From contig NZ_CP015622.1 of NCBI RefSeq assembly GCF_001643015.1, forward strand, positions 1,997,358 to 2,061,357: DNA of 64,000 nt, written 5' to 3'. Each line of letters opens with the position of its first letter. The stretch's first letter is position 1. The notes beneath the pieces are model-generated. The model worked only from the letters and a program-made list of their open reading frames with translations, was not told the DNA's origin and did no database searches. This document shows, piece after piece, positions 8,946 through 17,093 of this stretch. This DNA is from Corynebacterium crudilactis (GTDB lineage: Bacteria; Actinomycetota; Actinomycetes; Mycobacteriales; Mycobacteriaceae). The translations under genes and the position numbers were made by a program.

Positions 8946-10342
8946 TCCTCTGCACTTCCAGTACCGTGCTGGGCAAACCACTCCGCCCAATCCAAACTAT
9001 CTAACGGATCTGCTGGCTGAAGTTGGGGATCATCAATAGCAAAGCTTTTGGTTTTCCCCTTGGTGGTAGTGCGAGTTTCAAAACGCACAGATACCACCCC
9101 ATGGCCTGCACCTTGTACCCAACCATGCCCAAAATCTTGGTGATAGACATCCTGGGTAGCTCGCCATATCGTGGATACAGTTTCTTGCTCCACCTCCACG
9201 ATTGAACTTTGTGGAGATGAAGATTGCACGCCTGCTTCATAATCCGTATCTGGCGCAGGCGCCTGCACAATTTGCTGATCAAGCTCTGGGAACAAAATAT
9301 CTTGGCGGGACTCTTCCAGCCCGGAAAAACCTACTCCCACCAAACGAATTGGTCCTACTTCACCCGGATAACGCGCAAGGCGAAAAGCTGTTGCTTCCAA
9401 AGTCGCATAATCATCTGTGGCATAAGACAAGGTATAAGACCTAGATTCAATGCGAAAATCTGCCATCCGCAATTTCACGCTCACGGTCCTTGCTCCTCGA
9501 CCATCCTTGAGCAGCCGTTTATGTGCACCTTCGGCAGATTTAACAATCGCAGCATCAACCTGTTGGCGAGTGAGAAGATCCTTTTCATAAGTGTGTTCTT
9601 GAGAAATCTGCTTAGCTTCCGCACGAGGCTCTACCGGACGATCATCTTTGCCACGGGCAAGATTCCACAAGGAAATACCAATAGTCGCACCCAAACTGAT
9701 CTCCACTTCCTTTTGCGTCAGCGCAGCTAAATCCCCGATGGTTTCAACACCCATGCTGCTCAGCTTCGACCCAGTAACCGGCCCCACTCCCCACAAGGCA
9801 CCAACTGGCAATGGATCAAGCAGATCATGCTGTTTTTCCACAGGCACAACAAAAACACCATCAGGCTTCGCCTCACCTGAACCAATCTTTGCAATCTGCT
9901 TCCCAGAACCAGCCCCCACCGAAGACGGCAGCCCCGTGACCTCCAGAATTTCTGCCCGTAATTCCTCCGCCCACTGGCGTACTTCCTCAGGAGTTGCACC
10001 CACTAAAGCTTCAGGCTCCATAAAACCTTCATCAATACTGAGCCGCTCTACAATTCCGGCACGTTTTTCTACAATTTGAAACACCCTACGAGACGCCGCG
10101 GAATACACCAGATGGCGAGGTGTCACCACCACCGCGCCAAAACCCACCCGCGCTTTAGCCTGATGCATGGGCATCGCAGATCGCGCCCCAAATTTTCTCG
10201 CCTCATAGGAGGCACCAGCCACAACTCCCCTGCCAGATACACCACCCACCAAAACAGGACGACCTCTTAGAGTAGGCCGAGTCAACTGTTCGCAAGACGC
10301 AAAAAATGCATCCATGTCGATGTGCAGAACCCAGCGTTGCAT
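8942..10342 (-). CDS. dinP: DNA polymerase IV (Y family)
   Basis: A 466-residue translesion polymerase. The N-terminal motif HIDMDAFFAS carries the metal-binding Asp9 and the steric-gate aromatic region. The second catalytic motif is SIDEGF (about residues 100-105). A helix-hairpin-helix stretch (LWGVGPVTGSKLSSMG) and a little-finger domain follow. The C-terminus extends past the usual 350-400 residues with a low-complexity linker; no clear beta-clamp motif is visible to me. The polymerase copies damaged templates with low fidelity. A TAGCAT -10 box lies 6 bases before the ATG (leaderless), and an imperfect LexA-type box lies about 40 bases upstream. Confidence 0.92.
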   Translation of the reverse strand: MQRWVLHIDMDAFFASCEQLTRPTLRGRPVLVGGVSGRGVVAGASYEARKFGARSAMPMHQAKARVGFGAVVVTPRHLVYSAASRRVFQIVEKRAGIVERLSIDEGFMEPEALVGATPEEVRQWAEELRAEILEVTGLPSSVGAGSGKQIAKIGSGEAKPDGVFVVPVEKQHDLLDPLPVGALWGVGPVTGSKLSSMGVETIGDLAALTQKEVEISLGATIGISLWNLARGKDDRPVEPRAEAKQISQEHTYEKDLLTRQQVDAAIVKSAEGAHKRLLKDGRGARTVSVKLRMADFRIESRSYTLSYATDDYATLEATAFRLARYPGEVGPIRLVGVGFSGLEESRQDILFPELDQQIVQAPAPDTDYEAGVQSSSPQSSIVEVEQETVSTIWRATQDVYHQDFGHGWVQGAGHGVVSVRFETRTTTKGKTKSFAIDDPQLQPADPLDSLDWAEWFAQHGTGSAED

Positions 10343-10348
10343 ATTTTT

Positions 10349-10354
10349 ATGCTA
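10349..10354 (-). promoter_or_regulatory. -10 box of dinP
   Basis: TAGCAT on the minus strand lies 6 bases before the ATG, so a leaderless transcript is likely. No clear -35 box. Confidence 0.35.
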
Positions 10355-10375
10355 GTTGACCAGCCGGTTAAATGG

Positions 10376-10399
10376 TTAATCGTTGAAATGTTCGATTAA
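10376..10399. promoter_or_regulatory. candidate LexA (SOS) box upstream of dinP
   Basis: The core at 10380-10395, TCGTTGAAATGTTCGA, has a perfect right half (TGTTCGA) and a degenerate left half. By eye it matches 11 of 14 defined positions of the corynebacterial LexA consensus TCGAA(A/C)ANNTGTTCGA. It lies within a palindrome with 7-bp arms (TTAATCG / CGATTAA). A Y-family polymerase is a typical SOS gene, so the context fits. The three mismatches make it tentative. Confidence 0.35.
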
Positions 10400-10680
10400 C
10401 TCTCGGTGGAGTGTTCTGAACTGTGGGGTTTAGAGTTCGACTTCATATGGTCGACTTCAGTACGATTTTCCAAATTTTCCTAGTGAAGTCGAATACGAGA
10501 AGTTGAGCGCGAGAAGTCGTTGTTAAGAAGTCGAACTTTAGGACTCTGGATTTAACTCAGTGGTCCTTTTTAAGTTCAAGATCAGTCTCTTTTTACCCAA
10601 AAACTGAGTGCTCTCGAGTACGTGGAATTGAGCACGCGATATTGAACTTAAGATCTCGAAAATGCGGTCTCGAAAGTAAG
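10400..10680. repeat. intergenic region of nested inverted repeats and GAAGTCGA-like units
   Basis: No gene is visible here. AGTTCGACTTC (10434-10444) is repeated inverted as GAAGTCGAACT (10527-10537). TTAAGTTCAA (10570-10579) is inverted as TTGAACTTAA (10642-10651). GTGCTC and GAGCAC also pair (about 10608-10636). Six copies of GAAGTCGA or close variants, in both orientations, lie between 10434 and 10537. TCTCGAAA occurs twice near 10654-10676. The whole could fold into two long stems. It may be a structured RNA, the 3' region of the EamA operon, or the remnant of a repeat element. Confidence 0.6.
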
Positions 10681-10720
10681 AAATCTCCCTTAATCTCCCT
10701 TTAATGCCAAATCAAGGGTT

Positions 10721-11617
10721 TTATTGGTGAGCCACAGGGGTGGGGCGTCGTAAAGCAACTGCGACGACAACCAGCACGATGCCGACTAGCTCAGCCCATG
10801 ACAGCATCTGTCCCAGTGCGAGCGCTCCCATGAGCGCTGCGCTGATGGGCAAAATGGCCAGCAGGACTGCAAAATAGGAGCGGCCGGCCATTCTCAGCAC
10901 GACCTGATCAAGGCCATAAGGAATGACAGCAGACAGCAAACCAAGGCTGAGAGCTAGTCCAATAATTTGGATAACACTCAGATCAGTTGAGCCCATGCCT
11001 GGCCACCACCACAAAGCTAATGGGAAAGACAGCACCGCTGCCCAGGTAAATCCGACGGCCATGCCCATGCGACTGGAGGATGCATCACCGGCAATGCGGT
11101 TTCCCGCAATGATATAAATAGCCCACAACAGAGCTGCTGCCAGGGCAAACATCACGCCAACACTGTTACTGGACCATTGTGCGCCACTGATCACCAACAC
11201 GCCCACGCCGGCCAAGATCAAGGCAAACCAATCACGAACTGTGCGACTGCCTAAGGCAGCGACAGCAATTGGTCCCAGAAATTCAATAGCTACCGCCGTG
11301 CCCATGGGGATTCTAGCGATCGCTTCATAGAAGGTGATGTTCATTGCCAGCGTGGAGATGCCATATAGAGCAGCATAAAAACCAGTTTGGCCGAGGAAAT
11401 TACGCACAGCGGGTCGGTACAGCACAAGCAAAATAACAGCTGCGGCAGCAATGCGCATCCAGGCCACTAAAGCTGGGGAGAAATCTTCAAAAAGCCCCAC
11501 TGCCAACGCGGCACCTGCATACAGTGAAACGCCATTGAGCACCATCAAAATGGGAGCAAGTACCGGGTTATTTTTCTTTGGAGAAGTACCACTCTGAGCA
11601 CTTACATCATTGTTCAC
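10721..11617 (-). CDS. EamA/DMT-family transporter, RhtA-like
   Basis: A 298-residue protein with about ten membrane segments in two EamA halves (about residues 20-140 and 150-290) and a polar N-terminus of 17 residues. It resembles the RhtA branch of the drug/metabolite transporter superfamily, whose characterised members export threonine, homoserine or other small metabolites. Segments such as MGTAVAIEFLGPIAVA support this. The substrate is not known. It lies 11 bases downstream of the MerR-HEAT gene on the same strand, so it is likely controlled by that regulator as the third gene of the operon. Confidence 0.85.
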   Translation of the reverse strand: MNNDVSAQSGTSPKKNNPVLAPILMVLNGVSLYAGAALAVGLFEDFSPALVAWMRIAAAAVILLVLYRPAVRNFLGQTGFYAALYGISTLAMNITFYEAIARIPMGTAVAIEFLGPIAVAALGSRTVRDWFALILAGVGVLVISGAQWSSNSVGVMFALAAALLWAIYIIAGNRIAGDASSSRMGMAVGFTWAAVLSFPLALWWWPGMGSTDLSVIQIIGLALSLGLLSAVIPYGLDQVVLRMAGRSYFAVLLAILPISAALMGALALGQMLSWAELVGIVLVVVAVALRRPTPVAHQ

Positions 11618-11628
11618 AGAGCAATACT

Positions 11629-12636
11629 TTACGTGGTGCCCGAAGCTTTCAGAATCGCGGTGGCAGTAAAAGCCACAATGGGATTATCATCATCGATTAA
11701 TTGCTCTGCTAACTCCCGTGCGCGACTGCTGGAGCTGGTAAATTCCGCCAATGCCTGAGTAACGCGTCCCCGAATAGGAGACATCGTCTCAGACTGCACC
11801 AGCAGGTACTCAAATTGTTGCACTATGTCAGAGGTTTTCGGCTCACTATAACCTGCTAAAAGTTCTGCTGCTTCAACATCACGCATTCCTGTTTTCACCA
11901 TATCCAGGAGTTCTGCCACAGCTTGTGCATCATTATTTTTCCCGAGCACCAGCGCGACTTCTGCACGTACCCGCGGCTCCTGATCTGTCAACAATCCTCT
12001 CAAAATCCCCATGAACTCTGCAGTTAGTGATGCGCTGGCCATAATTTTGACGGCTCTTAAACGCACCTCAGCATCTTTTGAGTTAATCCCCCGTGCCGCT
12101 AATGCCACGGCTTTTTCACCTTGTTGCACAACTGCCCAGGATAAGGCTCCTTCCGCGTTGAGGTGTGTCTCTTTTAACGCAGATTCCACTAAGGTTTCCG
12201 CCGCGATTGAGGTACGCCCGGAGCCGGCATCAAATGCAAGGGATTGGCGCTGTGCAGGATCTACCGAGCGCAATCTCTGCAAGATCTGCACCACATCTAA
12301 GGCAGCATCCCAATCGCTGGCACTGGCATTTTTCACTGCTTTCAGCCGCGTAAGTAACTCTCGTTCCGTCTCAATCCGCGCTGTCGTTTCAGCGATCAGC
12401 TCTGTGATTATGCCCTGTGGATCAAAAGCATCATCGTCTAGTGCGTCATGTACTTGTTGCAGACTCAGTCCCAAGCTGCGCAGTCCTTCAATATAAAAAA
12501 TTCTGCGCAGATCATCTTCAGAAAATGTGCGGTATCCGCTGGAGGCGAGCTGCGGACTCACAAGCCCTAATTTCTCATAGTGTCGGAGCATGCGCGCGCT
12601 CACTCCACTGCGCTGAGAGACCTCACCGATTAGCAT
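11629..12636 (-). CDS. MerR-family regulator fused to HEAT repeats
   Basis: A 335-residue protein. Residues 1-70 are a MerR winged helix (IGEVSQRSGVSARMLRHYEK, then SSGYRTFSEDDLRRI). Residues 75-110 are the antiparallel dimerisation helix. Instead of a small effector pocket, the C-terminus (about 150-335) has repeated helical pairs of HEAT type, such as DAEVRLRAVKIMASASL and EPRVRAEVALVLGKNN. Its start overlaps the stop of the upstream HEAT-protein gene by 7 bases. It most likely binds the palindrome at 13271-13291 and controls its own operon, twisting the long-spacer promoter as MerR proteins do. The HEAT domain may sense a protein or peptide; that is inference. Confidence 0.88.
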   Translation of the reverse strand: MLIGEVSQRSGVSARMLRHYEKLGLVSPQLASSGYRTFSEDDLRRIFYIEGLRSLGLSLQQVHDALDDDAFDPQGIITELIAETTARIETERELLTRLKAVKNASASDWDAALDVVQILQRLRSVDPAQRQSLAFDAGSGRTSIAAETLVESALKETHLNAEGALSWAVVQQGEKAVALAARGINSKDAEVRLRAVKIMASASLTAEFMGILRGLLTDQEPRVRAEVALVLGKNNDAQAVAELLDMVKTGMRDVEAAELLAGYSEPKTSDIVQQFEYLLVQSETMSPIRGRVTQALAEFTSSSSRARELAEQLIDDDNPIVAFTATAILKASGTT

Positions 12637-13256
12637 GGCCCCATATTATCTACTCGGCGTGCGGCCTCAAGGTCTGCCAAAAAATCGGAGTCGGGATCAG
12701 TAAAAAGCTTGAGGGTTGCCACTGCATGCGCCTGGGCGGCTTTGCCCGCCATACCGCTTAAGAGCTTGCTTATCGACGCTCCCCTCCATTCCAATTCAGC
12801 CAATGCCCGGCTCAAACTCCGTTGTATATCCGCCTCACCTTGCCCCAGCTCTTGGATAAGCTGCTCCCCTAGCCACTCCATGTCAGCATCTGGAACTAAA
12901 CCAGCAAATGTACGCCACGCGGTTTGTGCAGTATCGCTGCGATGTAAAAGTTCAGATCGTATCTTCAGCTCATTCCAGGTCGTGGCAACTTTGAGCTTGG
13001 ATAATGTGTGTAGCGCTTGACTTGCTGCAAAAGGACGCTGCGCTCTATCTGCATCAAGCTCCCTCACTAAAAGTGGGATTACCTCGTGGACTGGCATGCG
13101 TGTTAAAGCCCACGTAAGCGTGTCTCTAACAAAGAAATCTTCGTCCACGCCACTGCGCTGAATAAGTAGAGGAAGAACCTCTATTTGGGCAGAAGTTCCT
13201 GCGGCCAATGCTGCTTGCATACGAACCTGTGCTTGCGGATGTTCAAAATTGTTCAT
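12630..13256 (-). CDS. HEAT-repeat protein
   Basis: A 208-residue soluble protein of helical repeats: HPQAQVRMQAALAAG, DEDFFVRDTLTWALTRM, and AQRPFAASQALHTLSKL at spacings of about 35 residues. It has no catalytic motif, signal or membrane segment. It is the first gene behind the MerR-type operator and is translationally coupled to the MerR-HEAT regulator. The repeats resemble those in the regulator, so the two proteins may have arisen by duplication or may bind each other or a common partner. The function is unknown. The start has AAGGGG directly upstream. Confidence 0.78.
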   Translation of the reverse strand: MNNFEHPQAQVRMQAALAAGTSAQIEVLPLLIQRSGVDEDFFVRDTLTWALTRMPVHEVIPLLVRELDADRAQRPFAASQALHTLSKLKVATTWNELKIRSELLHRSDTAQTAWRTFAGLVPDADMEWLGEQLIQELGQGEADIQRSLSRALAELEWRGASISKLLSGMAGKAAQAHAVATLKLFTDPDSDFLADLEAARRVDNMGPC

Positions 13257-13264
13257 GCCCCTTA

Positions 13265-13294
13265 TTCAAAACCTTGACACTGTGTCAAGGTCAA
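13265..13294 (-). promoter_or_regulatory. MerR-type operator and long-spacer promoter
   Basis: ACCTTGACAC-T-GTGTCAAGGT (13271-13291) is a perfect 10-bp inverted repeat about one central base. On the minus strand, reading towards the HEAT gene, a -35 TTGACC and a -10-like TTGAAT flank 19 bases that hold most of the palindrome. A 19-bp spacer with a dyad inside is the hallmark of MerR-activated promoters. The ATG is about 10 bases beyond the -10 box. The same DNA overlaps the tail of the ileS terminator. Confidence 0.75.
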
Positions 13295-13300
13295 GAAAGC

Positions 13301-13336
13301 CTTCAACCCGTCGCACTTGAATGCGACGGGTTGAGG
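13301..13336 (-). terminator. terminator of ileS
   Basis: The perfect core stem CAACCCGTCGCA / TGCGACGGGTTG has a 6-base loop and extends to 15 pairs with one G-U. On the minus strand it is followed by a T-rich tail (GCTTTCTT). It lies 25 bases after the ileS stop. Confidence 0.85.
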
Positions 13337-13360
13337 GAGGAGATAAAACTTAAGTGGTGT

Positions 13361-16300
13361 TTAGTTTTTGGTCACCTTGGCAGTAACTCCTGCAACGATA
13401 TCGTGGGTCTCACCATCAAGTGCATCAGTGGTGATCTCGAAAGATGTTGCGAGAACTTCAGCAGCGATGTGATCAGCATGGGTGGTGATCCAGCCCTGCT
13501 TCTCTTCAGGGACACTGATGAGAACAGAAATGCGGTCAGAAACTTCAAAACCGGAGTTCTTACGAGCATCCTGCAGGCCACGGATTGCATCCGCTGCCCA
13601 GCCTTCAGCTTCAAGTTCTTCAGTGACGTTCATGTCCAACACAACAAGACCATCGACGCCATCAATCTGCGCAGTGGAATCAGGGTTTGCTGCAACAAGA
13701 CGCTCAGTGAATTCACCATCATTGAGTGAAATACCGTCAGCAACAACCACATCGCCCTCGCGAGTGTAGTTTCCAGCCTTGACTGCCTTGATCACGCGCT
13801 GGACATCCTTGCCCAAACGAGGACCGGCAACCTTAGCGTTAACAACAACCTCAAAGGTTCCTACGGCATCTACCTCAGAGGTCAGCTCAACGTTTTTCAC
13901 GTTGACCTCATCGCGGATAATCGCTGCGAAATCAGCCAAACGATCAGCATCTGGCAATGCAACAGTCAAGCCAGGAAGTGGCAGACGGTTACGCAGCTTG
14001 TGGGACTTACGCACAGAGGAAGCTGCAGAGCAGACGCCGCGGATTTCATCCATGGTGCGCACCAAATCAGCATCAGCTGGGAAAGAGTCAGCAGATGGGA
14101 AGTCGGTCAGGTGGACAGAACGCTCACCGGTTAGTCCACGCCAGATCACTTCGGTGGTCATTGGCAGCAGTGGAGCTGCCACGCGGGTGAGGGTTTCCAG
14201 CACGGTGTACAAGGTGTTGAACGCCTCTGGGTGTGCTTCATCGCCAGCCCAGAAACGATCACGGGAACGACGCACGTACCAGTTGGTCAATGCATCGCAG
14301 AAGTTGCGCACCAAATCGCAGGCCTTGGCAATATCAGTGCCATCCATCGCAATTTGGGTCTCTGCTACCAGGTCATGCAGCTTCGCCAGGATGTAGCGAT
14401 CCAACACGTCGGTGGAATCAACAGACCAAGTGGCCTTCTTGGAGGTGTAGAGCTGCAGGAAGGAATAAGCATTCCACATTGGCAGCTGTGCCTGGCGGAC
14501 ACCTTCACGGATACCCTTTTCGGTCACAATGAGGTTGCCACCACGAAGGATTGGTGAGCTCATGAGGAACCAACGCATAGCGTCTGAGCCATCACGATCG
14601 AAGACTTCGTTGACGTTAGGGTAATTCCCCTTGGACTTAGACATCTTCAGTCCATCATCGCCCAACACGATGCCGTGTGCGACAACCTTCTTGAACGCAG
14701 GGCGATCAAAGAGCGCGGTGGACAACACGTGAAGCAGGTAGAACCAACCACGGGTTTGGCCGATGTACTCCACGATGAAGTCAGCTGGTGCGTGGGTATC
14801 AAACCACTCTTTGTTCTCAAATGGGTAGTGCACCTGAGCAAATGGCATGGAGCCGGAATCGAACCAGACGTCGAGCACGTCGGTGACGCGGCGCATAGTG
14901 GACTGTCCGGTTGGATCGTCTGGGTTTGGACGAGTCAGCTCATCGATATCAGGACGGTGCAAGGACTTTGGACGCACGCCGAAGTCTGCTTCCAGCTCAT
15001 CGAGGGATCCATAAACATCAACGCGTGGGTATTCATCATTGTCAGAAATCCACGCTGGGATTGGTGAGCCCCAGTAGCGGGAACGAGAGATGTTCCAATC
15101 GCGTGCGCCTTCTAGCCACTTGCCGAACTGGCCATCGCGGATGTGGGCTGGCATCCAGGTGATGTCTTGGTTGACTTCAACCATGCGGTCGCGGATTTCG
15201 GTGACGTTCACGAACCATGATGGCAGAGCCATGTAGATCAGTGGCTCACCGGAACGCCAAGAGTGTGGGTAGGAGTGCTCGATGGTCTGGTGGCGAACCA
15301 CACGACCAGCAGCCTTGAGATCCCTGATGATGTCCTTGTTGGCATCAAACACCAACTGGCCCTGGTACTCAGGAACCAAACCAGTGAACTTGCCGTCCAT
15401 ATCCACAGGGATAACAGCCTCGATACCAGCAGCGTTACAGGTAGCCATATCGTCTTCACCGAAGGCTGGAGCCTGGTGGACGATACCGGTGCCGTCTTCG
15501 GTGGTGACATAGTCTGCGCCGAGAATCTGGAATGCCTTCGCATGATCACGGAAGTATCCAAAAATTGGTTCATAGGTTAATCCAACCAATTCAGAACCAA
15601 CATGCTCAGAAATGATAACTGGCTCGGTGCCAAGTTCCTTAGCGTGTGCGCCCAGCAGATCCTTTGCCAGCAGCACGCGCTTGCCGACGAACTCTGCTTC
15701 ACCGTCTTGCGCAACCTCAACCAATGCGTAAGTCACTGATGGGTGAACAGCAAGTGCCAGGTTGGATGGAAGGGTCCACGGGGTGGTCGTCCAGGCAAGA
15801 GCCAATGCGCCCACAAGGTCAGCGTTCGCAGAAGAACCTTCAATGACACCGGTGACTGGGAAAGTCACTGTCAGCGTAGGATCCTGACGCAGCTTGTAGG
15901 AATCATCTAGACGGGTTTCCTGGTTGGACAGCGGAGTGTGCTCTGCCCAAGAGTAAGGAAGCACGCGGAAGCCTTGGTAGATCAGGCCCTTGTCGTAGAG
16001 TTCCTTGAACGCCCAGATCACGGATTCCATGAAGGAAAGATCCATGGTCTTGTAGCCGTTTTCAAAGTCCACCCAACGTGCCTGACGGGTGACGTACTCT
16101 TCCCATTCCTTCGTGTACTGCAACACAGAGGTCGCACAGTACTCGTTGAACTTGGCAAGACCCATGGCTTCGATCTCGCCTTTGTCTTTGATGCCGAGCT
16201 GTTTTTCTGCTTCTAGCTCTGCAGGAAGACCGTGAGTATCCCAACCGAAAACGCGAGGCACGCGGTAGCCACGCATGGTCTGGTAACGAGGAACAATGTC

Positions 16301-16525
16301 TTTGACATAACCGGTCAGCAAGTGACCATAGTGTGGAAGACCATTTGCAAACGGAGGGCCATCATAGAAAACATAATCTTCTGAGCCTTCACGCTGATCA
16401 ATACTGGCCTGGAAAGTATCATCCTGTTTCCAGTAGTTCAGTACTTTTTCTTCCATCTCTGGGAAACGAGATGATCCACCAGATAAGTCAACTTGTGGGT
16501 AAACTCCGCCAACGGCTTCAGCCAT
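13361..16525 (-). CDS. ileS: isoleucyl-tRNA synthetase
   Basis: A 1054-residue class I tRNA synthetase that charges tRNA-Ile. The HIGH motif appears as HYGH in [13 protein letters not shown] (about residues 59-71) and the KMSKS loop as [13 protein letters not shown] (about residue 610). The long insert between them is the editing (CP1) domain. The length matches actinobacterial/eukaryote-like IleRS without the usual C-terminal zinc finger of E. coli type. The start ATG has AAGGAAACC upstream. Expression should respond to uncharged tRNA-Ile through the T-box leader upstream. Confidence 0.97.
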   Translation of the reverse strand: MAEAVGGVYPQVDLSGGSSRFPEMEEKVLNYWKQDDTFQASIDQREGSEDYVFYDGPPFANGLPHYGHLLTGYVKDIVPRYQTMRGYRVPRVFGWDTHGLPAELEAEKQLGIKDKGEIEAMGLAKFNEYCATSVLQYTKEWEEYVTRQARWVDFENGYKTMDLSFMESVIWAFKELYDKGLIYQGFRVLPYSWAEHTPLSNQETRLDDSYKLRQDPTLTVTFPVTGVIEGSSANADLVGALALAWTTTPWTLPSNLALAVHPSVTYALVEVAQDGEAEFVGKRVLLAKDLLGAHAKELGTEPVIISEHVGSELVGLTYEPIFGYFRDHAKAFQILGADYVTTEDGTGIVHQAPAFGEDDMATCNAAGIEAVIPVDMDGKFTGLVPEYQGQLVFDANKDIIRDLKAAGRVVRHQTIEHSYPHSWRSGEPLIYMALPSWFVNVTEIRDRMVEVNQDITWMPAHIRDGQFGKWLEGARDWNISRSRYWGSPIPAWISDNDEYPRVDVYGSLDELEADFGVRPKSLHRPDIDELTRPNPDDPTGQSTMRRVTDVLDVWFDSGSMPFAQVHYPFENKEWFDTHAPADFIVEYIGQTRGWFYLLHVLSTALFDRPAFKKVVAHGIVLGDDGLKMSKSKGNYPNVNEVFDRDGSDAMRWFLMSSPILRGGNLIVTEKGIREGVRQAQLPMWNAYSFLQLYTSKKATWSVDSTDVLDRYILAKLHDLVAETQIAMDGTDIAKACDLVRNFCDALTNWYVRRSRDRFWAGDEAHPEAFNTLYTVLETLTRVAAPLLPMTTEVIWRGLTGERSVHLTDFPSADSFPADADLVRTMDEIRGVCSAASSVRKSHKLRNRLPLPGLTVALPDADRLADFAAIIRDEVNVKNVELTSEVDAVGTFEVVVNAKVAGPRLGKDVQRVIKAVKAGNYTREGDVVVADGISLNDGEFTERLVAANPDSTAQIDGVDGLVVLDMNVTEELEAEGWAADAIRGLQDARKNSGFEVSDRISVLISVPEEKQGWITTHADHIAAEVLATSFEITTDALDGETHDIVAGVTAKVTKN

Positions 16526-16551
16526 GAGTGTGGTTTCCTTAATCCTTTGCG

Positions 16552-16750
16552 CAAGTAATTGGTCATTAACTTGCGGGGACGCCCCTCATGATGCGGACGC
16601 GGTACCACCCTGCTTGAGCTAAAAAACTAGCTCCACTTCGTTGACCTGAAGGCCTATCACGGTCCCACCCGTTCGGTTCTACTAAGCTTCTTTGCTTCAA
16701 AGATGCGGTTCTTCCGAAAAGCTCCCCGGTGATTGCCGGATCATAACCTC
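16552..16750 (-). promoter_or_regulatory. T-box riboswitch of ileS
   Basis: The leader on the minus strand holds the T-box sequence AGGGTGGTACCGCG (plus coordinates 16598-16611). Upstream is the short specifier region AATCACCGGGGAGC, in which ATC is the isoleucine codon, followed by TTCGGAAGAAC. This matches the short stem I type known from actinobacterial ileS genes, where uncharged tRNA-Ile promotes translation. A hairpin GCAAGT/ACTTGC (16551-16574) lies just before the ileS ribosome-binding site. No poly-U terminator is visible, which supports translational control. Confidence 0.92.
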
Positions 16751-16759
16751 TATGCCTCT

Positions 16760-16788
16760 ACGTTAGTGTGTTGCGCAACATGGCGCAA
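16760..16788 (-). promoter_or_regulatory. promoter of the ileS leader
   Basis: A -35 TTGCGC (16783-16788) and a -10 TAACGT (16760-16765) are separated by exactly 17 bases. The spacer contains the perfect palindrome TGTTGCGCAACA (16769-16780), and the motif CAACAT recurs three times around it. Confidence 0.6.
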
Positions 16789-16816
16789 CATGCAACATAC
16801 ACAGCGTTATGCATGG

Positions 16817-16987
16817 TTACCGGGTTTTACTCTTCTGCCACACATCTACTAAAAAGCACATAAGTCCCGCCGATACAACGACAATCAGCAGCACTGTCCA
16901 TGTGTGAGATGGAGTAATCACAGTGATGACCAACAGGATAAATCCAATGAAAGAAAGAAGTATTGCGGCGATGAACACCAGAGTCAC
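16817..16987 (-). CDS. small membrane protein, 56 residues
   Basis: The GTG start (VTLVFIAAILLSFIGFILL) and stop give 56 residues with two membrane segments (about 2-22 and 30-46) and a basic tail (QKSKTR). AAGGA lies just upstream. It sits between the divIVA terminator and the ileS promoter; a TATAGT -10 box at 17003-17008 could drive it separately. The function is unknown. The hydrophobic pattern and the ribosome-binding site make it credible despite its length. Confidence 0.65.
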   Translation of the reverse strand: MTLVFIAAILLSFIGFILLVITVITPSHTWTVLLIVVVSAGLMCFLVDVWQKSKTR

Positions 16988-17011
16988 ATGTCCTTGAAGT
17001 GCACTATAAGG

Positions 17012-17065
17012 AAAACTCCCGGGGGCCGGTGTGATGCACTTGCATCATTTCCGGACCCCCGGGAG
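17012..17065 (-). terminator. terminator of divIVA
   Basis: A GC-rich stem, CTCCCGGGGG (17016-17025) with CCCCCGGGAG (17056-17065), encloses a second small hairpin GATGCA/TGCATC. On the minus strand it is followed by TTTTCC. Confidence 0.85.
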
Positions 17066-17093
17066 CCGGGAGAAAGATTGTTTAATCTCTCTT

